From: an uncultured Bacteroides sp.
GTDB taxonomy: Bacteria; Bacteroidota; Bacteroidia; Bacteroidales; UBA932
NCBI GenBank assembly: GCA_900546925.1
Contig: UREV01000007.1
Span: 1-64,000 of the forward strand
DNA length: 64,000 nucleotides
Direction: 5' to 3'
Shown: positions 7,739 to 16,938 of the stretch, one piece after another
How the letters are laid out: every line of letters begins with the position of its first letter
Position numbering within the stretch: the first letter of the stretch is position 1
Position numbers and translations under genes: made by a program
The notes under the pieces: generated by a model
What the model saw: the letters and a program-made list of their open reading frames with translations, nothing else
What the model was told of the DNA's origin: nothing
Databases searched by the model: none

Positions 7739-8137
7739 ATGAAAAAAAACATTTTTTTTATCGTGTTTTTCTTGGTTCTGGTATCTTGTAAAGATACTTT
7801 AATCGGAGGAGTTGAGGATATTAATTTTGATAAGTCTGAGTTGTATTTCGATTCTAATGGTGGAAAAGCGACGGTTACAACAGATTATGAGTCGAAGATG
7901 ATTTGGGGGGTGATGCAGTATTCAGATGGTAGCAATGTTGGGATTCGCTATAATTCAGAGATAGATAAATCCACTAAAATGGAAGTCGTTACATTAGATA
8001 ACGTTATTGTGATACAAAATGGGAGATCTTTCGATATTACGATATTGCCATCAGAGCGTGTGTTTAAATGGGAAATAGATGTGTTAGGTGCACATTCTAT
8101 AGGTAAGATTCATATTTATCAAAATAGCACGAAGTAA
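7739..8137 (+). CDS. Small lipoprotein of unknown function
   Basis: This 132-residue protein has a hydrophobic signal segment and the lipobox LVSC (Cys about residue 17), so it should be lipid-anchored after export. The remainder is predicted beta-rich and resembles a single immunoglobulin-like/BACON-type domain only in general character. I do not recognise a family. It is AT-rich and lies between the integrase operon promoter region and tRNA-Leu, so it may be cargo of the inferred island. A strong hairpin with A- and T-tracts (8142-8175) ends its transcript. Confidence 0.6.
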   Translation: MKKNIFFIVFFLVLVSCKDTLIGGVEDINFDKSELYFDSNGGKATVTTDYESKMIWGVMQYSDGSNVGIRYNSEIDKSTKMEVVTLDNVIVIQNGRSFDITILPSERVFKWEIDVLGAHSIGKIHIYQNSTK

Positions 8138-8141
8138 AAAC

Positions 8142-8175
8142 AAAAAAAGCATCAGAATTTCTGATGCTTTTTTTT
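8142..8175. terminator. Bidirectional intrinsic terminator
   Basis: The stem GCATCAG (8149-8155) / CTGATGC (8161-8167) has 7 A on the left and 8 T on the right. It can terminate both the small lipoprotein gene (+) and tRNA-Leu (-). Confidence 0.88.
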
Positions 8176-8177
8176 CG

Positions 8178-8260
8178 TGCGGATGGTGAGAGTCGAACTC
8201 ACACGGACCAACGCCCACTACCCCCTCAAAGTAGCGTGTCTACCATTTCACCACATCCGC
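8178..8260 (-). tRNA. tRNA-Leu (anticodon GAG)
   Basis: The complement folds as a type II tRNA. The acceptor stem is GCGGATG (8254-8260) with CATCCGC (8179-8185), and the T-arm contains GTTCGAC. The anticodon stem CTACT/GGTAG encloses the loop TTGAGGG, giving GAG. A long variable arm is present, as expected for leucine tRNA. The discriminator base is A and CCA is not encoded. A good promoter (8301-8332) and the terminator at 8142-8175 frame it. Its 3' end faces the integrase-bearing block to the left. Confidence 0.93.
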
Positions 8261-8300
8261 ATGTTCGTGAAACTTTAGTGTTTCTCTTACTTTGGGATTG

Positions 8301-8332
8301 CAAATATACGGACATTTTTTAAATCTCCAAAA
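8301..8332 (-). promoter_or_regulatory. Promoter of tRNA-Leu
   Basis: On the minus strand, TTTG (8329-8332), a 20-bp spacer and TATATTTG (8301-8308) match the Bacteroidetes -33/-7 consensus. The inferred start is about 35 bp upstream of the mature tRNA. Confidence 0.72.
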
Positions 8333-8433
8333 CTTTTTGAGACTTTTTTCACTATTTATGCGTTTTTCTTTCGTGTCATGCAAGAAAATAGTATTTTTGC
8401 ATCTATAAGTAATGAAAAACATATATTATATTC

Positions 8434-9180
8434 ATGAATATTAAGAAGATTTTAAGCGGACTTGCACTGGGAGTTGCTGTCTGTGGTTGTATGGGCGGTT
8501 CATTCTCGTCTAACTTTGTTACCCTCTGTAATTTCGAGTATTCTAATGTAGGGGCTTCTCCATGGGTCGACAGTGTCATGTTTGCGCAGGAGTTTGCAGA
8601 TCAGTCAGGCTCACTCATTTTTCATAATAAGCAGAGCGTCGATAAAGATATCCATACAGGAGGTTTCGCTATTTCGGTTCTTCGTGACACTACATTTAAA
8701 GAAGGGTATGTGAAGTCATTTTACAGTGTTGCAGATACTTCCAAGATGACCAAGAAGGGCAATGGCTTTGTAGTTTATTACGATAATCCTCGTACTAGCC
8801 TGATGCCTGACCATGCCATGACTTTCCAGTTCTATAAGAACGGAACTTGCACGCCGAACTCCATGTATATATGCAATACGAACTATGTGGCCAATGCTGT
8901 TCTCTTCGGCGTTCCCGGATGTCCTAAGTTTCAGGCAGGCGACTATATCAAGCTGAGAATTACCGGAATCAATGAAGGTAAGACTACGGGTTCTACAGAG
9001 GTGGATCTTGTTAATTATTCAGACAAGGGTCTGACTCTGGTCAGAGGCTGGAAGAAAGTGGAGTTGGATAAAATCGGAGCTTTCCAGTATTTGGATTTGA
9101 ATATTTTGTCTAACCGTGAAGATGCTCCACGTTACTGCTGCATTGACAGCTTCATGGCAAGTATCACGATTTCAGATTAA
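8434..9180 (+). CDS. DUF4465 family lipoprotein
   Basis: This 248-residue protein has a signal sequence and a cysteine pair at about residues 17-19 (AVCGC) that could serve as the lipobox. The mature part carries DUF4465-type blocks: the WVDSVMFAQEFADQSGSL region, DYIKLRITG, and a terminal SFMASITISD after YCCIDS. DUF4465 proteins of Bacteroidetes are exported, surface-associated proteins with a jelly-roll-like fold and no defined enzyme activity. A TATTTTTG box (8392-8399) lies 35 bp upstream of the ATG. The DUF975 gene starts 9 bp after its stop, so the two may be co-transcribed. Confidence 0.75.
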   Translation: MNIKKILSGLALGVAVCGCMGGSFSSNFVTLCNFEYSNVGASPWVDSVMFAQEFADQSGSLIFHNKQSVDKDIHTGGFAISVLRDTTFKEGYVKSFYSVADTSKMTKKGNGFVVYYDNPRTSLMPDHAMTFQFYKNGTCTPNSMYICNTNYVANAVLFGVPGCPKFQAGDYIKLRITGINEGKTTGSTEVDLVNYSDKGLTLVRGWKKVELDKIGAFQYLDLNILSNREDAPRYCCIDSFMASITISD

Positions 9181-9189
9181 TTTGCGCGT

Positions 9190-9876
9190 ATGAAAACTAA
9201 TCAGGAATTTAAAAGCGAGGCGCGTTCGGCGTTGAACGGAAACTGGGCGCAGGCGGTTATCGCGACTATAATTTTTATGCTTTTGCTGTCAGCATTGTGT
9301 GGTCCCCGCTATGCATCAGTGCTGAATATTTCTGCCGGAAGTCCGTTGATTCTTCCTGCCTATGTGACTTATGGAGGAACTCTGTTGATAGTTTTGGTCC
9401 TTTATCCTTTGATGGCAGGTTACTTCAACTCTTTCAGGATCCTTTTTGAAACTGGTGACAACAGATTGTCATCCAATATGTTTACTGTGGCATTCGGCGA
9501 GGGGCGCGGCTGGCTGCATCTTGTGCTTGGTATGCTCCTGACCTATGTATATATATTCTTGTGGTCTTTGCTTCTCGTTGTTCCTGGTATTATAAAGGCG
9601 TTCTCTTATGCGATGACGCCATATATTCTCGTGGAGCATCCGGAGCTGGGTATCGATGAGGCCATAGATAAGAGCCGTGATCTTATGAGAGGACACAAGT
9701 TCGATTATTTCTGGTTGTTGCTCAGTTTTATCGGCTGGTGGGTTGTTTCCATCATCACTTTGGGTATCGGTTTTATCTGGCTGATTCCATATGTGCAGAC
9801 AGCGACAGCAGCGTTCTATAGAGAACTGAAAGAAGGGAAAGGTGATAATGTGCTGGAAGCTGAAAGAGTTTTATAA
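9190..9876 (+). CDS. DUF975 family integral membrane protein
   Basis: This 228-residue protein opens with the family signature (KSEARSALNGNWAQAV), followed by about five hydrophobic segments. A central LLVVPGIIKAFSYAMTPYIL block precedes the conserved DEAIDKSRDLMRGHK loop. These features identify the DUF975/YciC-like membrane family of unknown function. It directly follows the DUF4465 lipoprotein and is convergent with rimM, whose coding end lies 6 bp away. Confidence 0.85.
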   Translation: MKTNQEFKSEARSALNGNWAQAVIATIIFMLLLSALCGPRYASVLNISAGSPLILPAYVTYGGTLLIVLVLYPLMAGYFNSFRILFETGDNRLSSNMFTVAFGEGRGWLHLVLGMLLTYVYIFLWSLLLVVPGIIKAFSYAMTPYILVEHPELGIDEAIDKSRDLMRGHKFDYFWLLLSFIGWWVVSIITLGIGFIWLIPYVQTATAAFYRELKEGKGDNVLEAERVL

Positions 9877-9882
9877 TATAAT

Positions 9883-10413
9883 CTATATCAGGCCTTCAGG
9901 AATTTCCATCGTGAGGGTCTGATTTTTTTCATCTATGGACAGGATGAGTTCTTCGTGAAGAGGAATCATTACCTGTCCGTTTTTCGTTTCTACGTACAGG
10001 CAAGGGTTTCCCGGAATGTTTTCGTAGTCGGTTATGGTTCCGATTTTTACGCCTTCCGCGTCTTCGAGTGTCCATCCGGCGAGCATGGAGAAGTCGCCTT
10101 CTTCGGATGTGTCGAGATCACTGTAATCTTCGGCATTGACATAAACCGCTTGTCCGCAGATTTCTTCGGCATCGTCGAATGAGTTTACGTCGGCGAATTT
10201 CACGAGTGCGCGGTTGCGGCCTCTTTGCGCGAACGCGGTAATAAAAAATGGAACCGGGAGTCCATCACAATAGATGAACACCGGTTCCTGTGTGTCGATG
10301 TCTTCGGGCGCGATATCACGGAAACTGATAAGAAGTTCCCCATCTGTACCGTTGGATTTGAGAATCCTGGCGACCTGTATGAGATCCACGTCTTCTGACA
10401 TTGTCCTGAACAA
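9883..10413 (-). CDS. rimM: 16S rRNA processing protein RimM
   Basis: RimM binds the 30S head near S19 and assists 16S rRNA maturation. The 176 residues are of normal length. The N-terminal beta-barrel begins QVARILKSNGTDGELLI, and the C-terminal PRC-barrel shows MLAGWTLEDAEGVKIGTITDY and VMIPLHEELILSID. The start abuts the rpsP stop, which is the classical S16-RimM arrangement, so it is read from the rpsP promoter. An alternative start at M5 (10401) is closer to the usual N-terminus. Confidence 0.93.
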   Translation of the reverse strand: MFRTMSEDVDLIQVARILKSNGTDGELLISFRDIAPEDIDTQEPVFIYCDGLPVPFFITAFAQRGRNRALVKFADVNSFDDAEEICGQAVYVNAEDYSDLDTSEEGDFSMLAGWTLEDAEGVKIGTITDYENIPGNPCLYVETKNGQVMIPLHEELILSIDEKNQTLTMEIPEGLI

Positions 10414-10968
10414 TTAAGCCTCAGCGTTTTCAGCTGGTGCCTCAGTTGCTTCCTCAGCAGCCTTTGCAGCGGCAGCCTCTTCAGCAGCTTTTCTTGCAGC
10501 TTCCTCAGCCTCAGCTTTCTTCTTGGCGATAGCCTCTGCTCTTGCAGCATTGACTTTAGCCTCAGCCTCTTCAGCAGCTTTAGCCTTATCAGCAGCGTCT
10601 TTGCTCAGACCCTGTTTCTTAGCCTCGATCTTAGCGTCTCTCTGTGCTTTCCAGTCAGCAAATTTCTTGTCAGCCTGCTCCTGTGAAAGGGCACCCTTAG
10701 CGATACCACCTTCGAGGTGCTTCTTGAGAAGAACTCCTTCGTAAGAAAGGATACGACGAGCTACGAGTGTCGGTTCAGCACCTACGTTAAGCCATGCAAG
10801 AGCTCTTTCGCTGTTGAGAACGATAGTTGCAGGGTTTGTGTTAGGGTTGTAAGAGCCGATCTGCTCGATGTAACGACCATCGCGAGGTGCGCGTGCGTCT
10901 GCCACTACAATGTGAAAGAATGCGAAATTCTTCTTACCATGGCGCTGTAAACGAATTTTAACAGCCAT
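10414..10968 (-). CDS. rpsP: 30S ribosomal protein S16 with long A/E/K-rich tail
   Basis: The first ~85 residues are canonical S16 (MAVKIRLQRHGKKNFAFFHI; GRYIEQIGSYNP; LNVGAEPT). From about residue 110 to 184 the protein continues into a low-complexity Ala/Glu/Lys helix, a tail common in Bacteroidetes S16. It is co-transcribed with rimM. The promoter lies at 11031-11060, and the ~55-nt leader is GC-rich and can fold (CCGC/GCGG arms), which might allow autoregulation, though I cannot show it. Confidence 0.96.
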   Translation of the reverse strand: MAVKIRLQRHGKKNFAFFHIVVADARAPRDGRYIEQIGSYNPNTNPATIVLNSERALAWLNVGAEPTLVARRILSYEGVLLKKHLEGGIAKGALSQEQADKKFADWKAQRDAKIEAKKQGLSKDAADKAKAAEEAEAKVNAARAEAIAKKKAEAEEAARKAAEEAAAAKAAEEATEAPAENAEA

Positions 10969-11030
10969 TGTGAATCTGTTTTAATAATTAATAAATTAAC
11001 CTGTGCCGCCCATCGCGTGGACAGCGGGTG

Positions 11031-11060
11031 CAAAGGTAGTAAATTTTCCGGAAAAAACAA
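11031..11060 (-). promoter_or_regulatory. Promoter of rpsP-rimM
   Basis: On the minus strand, TTG (11058-11060), a 19-bp spacer and TACCTTTG (11031-11038) fit the Bacteroidetes consensus. It sits right behind the end of the nucleoside kinase gene. Confidence 0.72.
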
Positions 11061-11064
11061 CTAT

Positions 11065-12789
11065 TTATAACGTCTGCCCACCGATGAATTCACGCATAAT
11101 CGACGTAGGAGGAATCGCTGCGATTTCATCCGGCGAGAGGGCTATAATGTAATCCAGGAACTTCAGCAGTCTGACGGCTTCGGTGTAGGCCGGTGACGAT
11201 GGGGCTATACGCCTCAGGAGCGGCTCGGCATAATATTTCAGCATCGGGAGCTCGTAAATCAATGCTGAGTTGAACGATGCGTCGGCATTTTCCTGGAACG
11301 GGAAGATACACCTGTCCTCGCCGCGGCGCACACTGCTCCATCGCATGATCGTCTCCTCAGGGGTGATTCCGCGCACACGATTGTCGCGCACCATACGGCG
11401 CAGCAACCTGTTGTCCGAAGTCGAAATATTGTTGTTTTCGTCTACGTTCAATGACGTCAAGGCCGATGCGTAAACACGGAAAATCCTCGAATTGTCTACA
11501 TCCGGAACCATCGCAGGATCCAGAGCATGGATGCCCTCCATTATCAGTATCTCCTTTTCACCCAGGGATATACGCTTGCCGGACGGAACTGACTTGCCCT
11601 GCTTGAAATCGAAACGTGGGAGCTCCACCTCCTTACCTGCGAACAAATCATTCAGCTGACTGTTCAGCAGTTTGAGATCCATCGCCTCCAGAGCTTCGAA
11701 ATCGTAATTACCGTCGCTGTCCTTAGGCGTATGCTCCCTGTCCACGAAATAGTTGTCCAGCTCGATAACCTTAGGCACGAGGCCCAAAACCCGGCATTGG
11801 AGAGCTATCCTGAGCGAAGAAGACGTCTTTCCGCTCGACGAAGGACCGGCGATAAACACCGCCTTTATCCTGTCACGCTGTGCATAAATCTGGTCCGCAA
11901 TCGCCGCATAATTCCTCTCGTGAAGCGACTCCGCCATATTGATCAGATTTATGGCCTGTCCATTGCTTATCGCGCTGTTCAAGGTTCCGATACCATTTAC
12001 CCTGATCACCGAACACCAGTCCGAATATTTGGCCAGCGTAGCCGCGATCTTGGACTGCGACTTCACCGGAATAACCCTGTCGAAATCACCGGTGCAAGGG
12101 AACTGTAGACAAAATCCCTCCGCGAACGGAACGATATCGAATACCTTCAGATAACCCGTCGAAGGAAGCAATGGTCCATGGAATGTATCTATCTGACCGT
12201 CAAGGAAATATACGCTGCAGATGAATTCCCCGAGCGATTTGAGCAGCTCCGCCTTGTCCGGCTGGTGATTTGCCAGAAAAAGCCTCTCCGCCTTGTCGCA
12301 CGCCATCTTTTCCTTCCTGAACGGAAGGTCTCTCTCCACGAGCGAATGCATCTCCTCTTTTATTCGGGTCAATGCCTGTGTATCGATTTTCAAGGCGGTG
12401 CGCCTTCCGTCTTCCTTCAGTTCCGGTTCATTTACAGTGCAATACAACCCGCTTGGCAGCGAATGGTCCACAATCAGGACTTTGTCAGGGAAAACTTTCC
12501 TGATAGCATTCTGCAGTACAAAACACAATGACCTTAGGTAAGTTCTGCGTCCGTCCGGATGATTGTAACCGATAAATTCCACTTCATGAGCCACTACCAT
12601 ACGATAGTCCAGCTCTTTCAACATGTTGTCTACCAATGCTGCCAATACCGGATATTCGACGCCTGTCTTGGCATCCTTTACTGTCTTGCATGTCTCTTCA
12701 GAAAAATCTCCGAGCCTTTTCAGGAACGGGACCTCATGAGTCTTTCCGTCATTGACCAAAAGAACATTGAACTTATCAGTCTCGATCAT
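11065..12789 (-). CDS. Nucleoside (uridine-type) kinase with ThrRS-like N-terminal domain
   Basis: This 574-residue two-part protein is common in Bacteroidetes. The N-terminal ~290 residues resemble the TGS/second additional domain of threonyl-tRNA synthetase (for example VEFIGYNHPDGRRTYLRSL). The C-terminal half is a PRK/uridine-kinase P-loop domain with Walker A GPSSSGKT (315-322), LDNYFVDRE, and FPFQENADASFNSAL near the lid. It is predicted to phosphorylate uridine/cytidine or a related nucleoside for salvage, though the substrate cannot be read from the sequence. It follows uvrA with a 23-bp gap, so the two may share a transcript. Confidence 0.85.
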   Translation of the reverse strand: MIETDKFNVLLVNDGKTHEVPFLKRLGDFSEETCKTVKDAKTGVEYPVLAALVDNMLKELDYRMVVAHEVEFIGYNHPDGRRTYLRSLCFVLQNAIRKVFPDKVLIVDHSLPSGLYCTVNEPELKEDGRRTALKIDTQALTRIKEEMHSLVERDLPFRKEKMACDKAERLFLANHQPDKAELLKSLGEFICSVYFLDGQIDTFHGPLLPSTGYLKVFDIVPFAEGFCLQFPCTGDFDRVIPVKSQSKIAATLAKYSDWCSVIRVNGIGTLNSAISNGQAINLINMAESLHERNYAAIADQIYAQRDRIKAVFIAGPSSSGKTSSSLRIALQCRVLGLVPKVIELDNYFVDREHTPKDSDGNYDFEALEAMDLKLLNSQLNDLFAGKEVELPRFDFKQGKSVPSGKRISLGEKEILIMEGIHALDPAMVPDVDNSRIFRVYASALTSLNVDENNNISTSDNRLLRRMVRDNRVRGITPEETIMRWSSVRRGEDRCIFPFQENADASFNSALIYELPMLKYYAEPLLRRIAPSSPAYTEAVRLLKFLDYIIALSPDEIAAIPPTSIMREFIGGQTL

Positions 12790-12812
12790 AGTGTTATCTT
12801 TTTAAATTTCAA

Positions 12813-15620
12813 CTAAATACCTGGCTGCGAGAGCGCTTCCTTCAAGTAAGGGCCAGTAACTGAAGCGGGGTTCTCAGCCAACTCTTCAGGAGTACCTGAA
12901 GCTACGACATATCCGCCTCTCCGTCCTCCGTCCGGACCCATGTCGAACAAATAGTCGGCACATTTCAGGACGTCCAGATTATGCTCGATGACTATCACGG
13001 TGTTGCCGTTGTCCACGAGTTTTTGCAATACTCCCAACAGTACCTTTATATCTTCAAAATGTAGGCCTGTGGTAGGCTCGTCCAATATATAAAGGGTGTT
13101 TCCTGTGTCCTTTCGGTATAATTCTGATGCAAGTTTCATTCTCTGGCTCTCTCCGCCTGACAAAGTAACGGCAGACTGTCCCAGATGAATGTATCCCAGT
13201 CCGACATCTACGAGAGCTTTAAGTTTCTGAGCGATCTTCGGAATGCCTGAGAAAAACTCGTAAGCCTCGCTTATAGGCATCTCCAGTACATCATTGATAC
13301 TCTTGCCCTTATACTTTACGGCGAGGGTATCGTCCTTATAACGCTTGCCCCGGCACTCGTCGCAAACGACATTGACAGAAGGGAGAAAATTCATCTCGAT
13401 TACTTTTATTCCTGCTCCCTTGCAGGCTTCGCAACGGCCTCCGGCGACATTGAACGAGAATCTTCCAGGGCCGAATCCGCGCACTTTGGCGTCAGGAGTC
13501 TCTGCGAACAGGTTGCGGATGTCGTTGAAAACGCCGGTGAATGTCGCCGGGTTGCTCCTCGGGGTTCGTCCTATAGCGCTCTGGTCTATTTCGATGAGCT
13601 TGTCTATGTTTTCAGTCCCGATGATGTCGCTGTATGGCAGCGGGTGCATTTTCGAGTTGTAGAACTTGTTTTTCAGAATCGGCATCAACGTCTCGTTTAT
13701 CAGAGATGATTTGCCGCTTCCGCTGACTCCGCTTATGCCGATGAAGATGCCCAGAGGAAAGTCTATGTTCACGTCTTTCAGGTTGTTGCCGCAGGCACCT
13801 CTTATTCCGAGGAACTTGCCGTTGCCCTTTCTTCGTGTCTGGGGAATCTCGATCCTGCGGATGCCTTTCAAGTAGTCAAGAGTCAGTGAAGGCCCTATTA
13901 TACAATGCTTTGCGACCTCTTTATCCGGGTGTTTGTCGTACAGTACTATGTCTACAGGCGCGTTGAGGCAAATCTTTCCGCCGTTTTCGCCTGCTCCCGG
14001 TCCCACGTCGACTAGCCAGTCCGCGCTGTACATCGTCTCCGCATCGTGTTCCACCACCATGACGGAGTTTCCTTCGTCTCGCAGCTCCTTCAGCGAATGG
14101 ATGAGTTTGCGGTTGTCGCGCTGGTGCAGGCCAATGCTCGGTTCATCCAATATGTACAGGACGTTTACCAGCTTCGAGCCTATCTGGGTAGCGAGTCGGA
14201 TTCGTTGACTTTCTCCTCCGGACAGTGATGCCGTGGCTCTGTCGAGTGACAGGTAATCCAATCCCACGTCCAGCATGAACCCTGTGCGCTCTGCCAGTTC
14301 CTTAAGAATATCTCTGGCTATAATATTCTCTCTGTCAGAGAGTTTTGAAGGTAGTTCCCGTATCCATTCCGCCAGCGTGGACATCTCCATGGCAGCGACA
14401 TCGGATATGGTCTTGCCATCTATTTTAAAGCATTTCGTCTGTTCGTTCAGCCTGGTTCCGTGACAAACCGGACACACGATTTTATCCTCGATGTCTTCCA
14501 CGATTCCCGGAAATGACACCATCTCCGACATGGCACCGTCGCCGACCCTGAACAGTTCGTCCGAACCGAACACGATAAGTGATACGGCTTCTTCCGGAAT
14601 ATCCTCTATCGGATCGTAGAGTGAGAAGTTGTATCTTCTTGCTATAGAACGTACTATGTCGAATTTTTTAGTCTCTCGGATCTTGCCCAGAGGAACGATT
14701 CCCCCATCCGCTATGGAAATGCTCCTGTCCGGAATGATGGTATCCATGTTCACGTCCACGATCTTTCCGAGTCCCTTGCAATGCGGGCAATATCCTTCGG
14801 GCGAGTTGAATGAGAACGAGTGCGGCGCCGGTTCCTGGAGTGATACGCCCGAATCCGGGTCGACCAGGTGCTTGGAATAGTGATGAAGCTCGCCAGTCTC
14901 CAGATCCATGACTGCTACCGAGCCTTTACCTCTGGTCAATGCTATTGAGACAGAGTCTTTTACACGTTTGTCGTCACCTGTCGTAGGCTTTAGTTTGTCC
15001 ACGACTAGTTCGATGAAATGGGCTTTGTATCTGTCCAATGCCGTTACACTCGAGAGGTCTTTCAGCTCGCCGTCTATGCGGACTTGTGTGAATCCTCGTT
15101 TGCGCAACTGGTCGAACAACTCCCTGTAATGTCCTTTTCTGCCGCGGACGAGAGGTGACAGCAAATAGCATTTCCGTCCGTTGTAGTTTTGCATGATAAG
15201 GCTGACTATCTGCTCATCAGTGTATCTCACCATTTCTTTTCCGGTGACGGGAGAGTAGGCACGTGACACTCTGGCGTAGAGCAGACGCATGAAGTCGAAA
15301 ATCTCCGTGATGGTTCCCACGGTGGATCTCGGATTGTTTCCCGTGGTTTTCTGTTCGATGGCGATGATAGGACTCAGTCCGTTGATCTCATCCACTTCAG
15401 GTTTTTCCAATGCTCCCATGAAGTGTTTCGCGTAAGCTGACAGGGTGTCCATATATCGCCGCTGGCCCTCGGCATATATAGTGTCGAAGGCCAAAGATGA
15501 TTTTCCGCTGCCGCTAAGTCCGGTGATTACAACGAACTTTCCTCTCGGTATGTCGAGGCTGACACCTTTCAGATTATGTGCCCTCGCCCCATGTATTTCT
15601 ATATATTCAGTCTTCTTCAT
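12813..15620 (-). CDS. uvrA: Excinuclease ABC subunit A (UvrA)
   Basis: UvrA recognises DNA damage with UvrB in nucleotide excision repair. The 935-residue length is typical. Walker A motifs are GLSGSGKS (34-41) and, in the second half, GVSGSGKSSL. Both ABC signatures are present (LSGGESQRIRLA and LSGGESQRMKLA). Zinc-binding cysteines appear in CPHCKG, CPVCHG, CEACKG and CDECRGKRY. No motif is missing. It lies 29 bp downstream of the exporter operon on the same strand, so read-through is possible, but its function is unrelated to export. Confidence 0.97.
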   Translation of the reverse strand: MKKTEYIEIHGARAHNLKGVSLDIPRGKFVVITGLSGSGKSSLAFDTIYAEGQRRYMDTLSAYAKHFMGALEKPEVDEINGLSPIIAIEQKTTGNNPRSTVGTITEIFDFMRLLYARVSRAYSPVTGKEMVRYTDEQIVSLIMQNYNGRKCYLLSPLVRGRKGHYRELFDQLRKRGFTQVRIDGELKDLSSVTALDRYKAHFIELVVDKLKPTTGDDKRVKDSVSIALTRGKGSVAVMDLETGELHHYSKHLVDPDSGVSLQEPAPHSFSFNSPEGYCPHCKGLGKIVDVNMDTIIPDRSISIADGGIVPLGKIRETKKFDIVRSIARRYNFSLYDPIEDIPEEAVSLIVFGSDELFRVGDGAMSEMVSFPGIVEDIEDKIVCPVCHGTRLNEQTKCFKIDGKTISDVAAMEMSTLAEWIRELPSKLSDRENIIARDILKELAERTGFMLDVGLDYLSLDRATASLSGGESQRIRLATQIGSKLVNVLYILDEPSIGLHQRDNRKLIHSLKELRDEGNSVMVVEHDAETMYSADWLVDVGPGAGENGGKICLNAPVDIVLYDKHPDKEVAKHCIIGPSLTLDYLKGIRRIEIPQTRRKGNGKFLGIRGACGNNLKDVNIDFPLGIFIGISGVSGSGKSSLINETLMPILKNKFYNSKMHPLPYSDIIGTENIDKLIEIDQSAIGRTPRSNPATFTGVFNDIRNLFAETPDAKVRGFGPGRFSFNVAGGRCEACKGAGIKVIEMNFLPSVNVVCDECRGKRYKDDTLAVKYKGKSINDVLEMPISEAYEFFSGIPKIAQKLKALVDVGLGYIHLGQSAVTLSGGESQRMKLASELYRKDTGNTLYILDEPTTGLHFEDIKVLLGVLQKLVDNGNTVIVIEHNLDVLKCADYLFDMGPDGGRRGGYVVASGTPEELAENPASVTGPYLKEALSQPGI

Positions 15621-15649
15621 GAGAAGAAAATGATTTCACGTTACTGAAT

Positions 15650-16930
15650 TTATTCTCCGGCGATAATTTTACGGTCCTCGTCCAGGTCTACACCTGCGCG
15701 GGCTGCAAGTTCGCGTTTTTTCTCTTTAAGCATCTCTTTATGATGCAGATACCAATTCTCTGCATATACTGCTATACATGCGAGTGCGAAGTAAATTATC
15801 GTCTGGATAGTCAGACCTATCATCTGGTCATGTGCTGTCCACAAATCTCCACCTGCAGTATTCATGTTGATGAATGCCTGACAACCGAATGTGGTAGGGA
15901 AGATGTATGAGAACCATTTCCAGAATTCAGGGAATGCCTCAGTCGGCCATGAAAAACCTGTGAGGAACAAGCAGATAGGAGACATCACCAAGAAAAGAAG
16001 GAAGACAGACTCTCTTCTCGTAATCAGCGAACTCCATGTCATCGAGAACATCACGCAGTCTGTTACGAAGAACAGCAGGAGCAAGAGGATATCCCAGTAA
16101 TTACCCCTCTGAGGAATACCAAACATGGCTGGAATGATAAAGGCGATATACATGGATATTCCCATGTAAATCAGCCAGTAAGCCATTCCGCGTCCGAGTA
16201 CTACGCGGCCTACTCCATGTCCTTCCAACTTGTCAGGAAGTAAAGCGAAACTACGGTTCTCCTCACGGGCGGTACCCACGAGCATGGACATACCGTAGAA
16301 CAACGTCTGCTGGACGATGACCAGCAAAATCGCAGACAGGAGGAACAACGAATAAGAGAAAGCCCTGTTATAAGGATTGTTCTCTTCGTAGGGAATGGCT
16401 TGGATCAGCGATTCTGCTTGTATTCCTGAGAATCCCGTTGCCGCGTAACGCTCCATCTGGATGCTGCCTACTTCATGGAGCATCACTTGATTGGCAGCCA
16501 TGAGAATATTCTTGTAATACAAGAAACTGCTCATATCAGCGTAAGCGGACAATGTCGCGGTCTCCATTCGTGCCAATTTTTCACCGAAATCTGAAGGGAA
16601 ATACAGGTAGCCTCTGATCTTACCTTCTTTCATTAAGGTCTGAGCCTCATCGACATTGACACAATGATACTTTATCCGGCACTCTCTAGTGGCATCGACT
16701 TCCCGCGCGAAGCGGCGGCTTGCGGAGCAGTCCGCATTGTCCACAATCGCGATCGGCGTCTCGTTGAGGATTCCGTTCAAGTACATGAAGTTGTACAGAA
16801 TCGGGTAGGCGAGACCGGCGAGGAAGAAGATAACCATTACACCGGAGTCAGTGAAAATCTGTCTCAGTTCATGCGTGAATATTCCCCAGAAGTCCTGAAA
16901 CCACATCCTTGCATAACTATTTTTCTTCAT
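15650..16930 (-). CDS. ABC-2 type transporter permease (exporter operon, second permease)
   Basis: This 426-residue protein of the YbhR/YhhJ type has one N-terminal membrane helix (about 32-52, after a cytoplasmic lead). A large periplasmic domain with DNADCSASRRFAREVDAT follows, then about five C-terminal helices with the family block YIFPTTFGCQAFINMNTAGGD. It is adjacent to a paralogous permease gene 8 bp upstream, and the pair would form the inner-membrane channel of a HlyD/TolC-linked exporter. No ATP-binding subunit is encoded in the operon. Substrate unknown. Confidence 0.86.
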   Translation of the reverse strand: MKKNSYARMWFQDFWGIFTHELRQIFTDSGVMVIFFLAGLAYPILYNFMYLNGILNETPIAIVDNADCSASRRFAREVDATRECRIKYHCVNVDEAQTLMKEGKIRGYLYFPSDFGEKLARMETATLSAYADMSSFLYYKNILMAANQVMLHEVGSIQMERYAATGFSGIQAESLIQAIPYEENNPYNRAFSYSLFLLSAILLVIVQQTLFYGMSMLVGTAREENRSFALLPDKLEGHGVGRVVLGRGMAYWLIYMGISMYIAFIIPAMFGIPQRGNYWDILLLLLFFVTDCVMFSMTWSSLITRRESVFLLFLVMSPICLFLTGFSWPTEAFPEFWKWFSYIFPTTFGCQAFINMNTAGGDLWTAHDQMIGLTIQTIIYFALACIAVYAENWYLHHKEMLKEKKRELAARAGVDLDEDRKIIAGE

Positions 16931-16938
16931 ATCGACCT

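Noticed and set aside
12813..15620. UvrA as the missing ATPase of the exporter operon
   Set aside because: It has full UvrA zinc modules and both signature motifs; its ABC domains belong to DNA repair.
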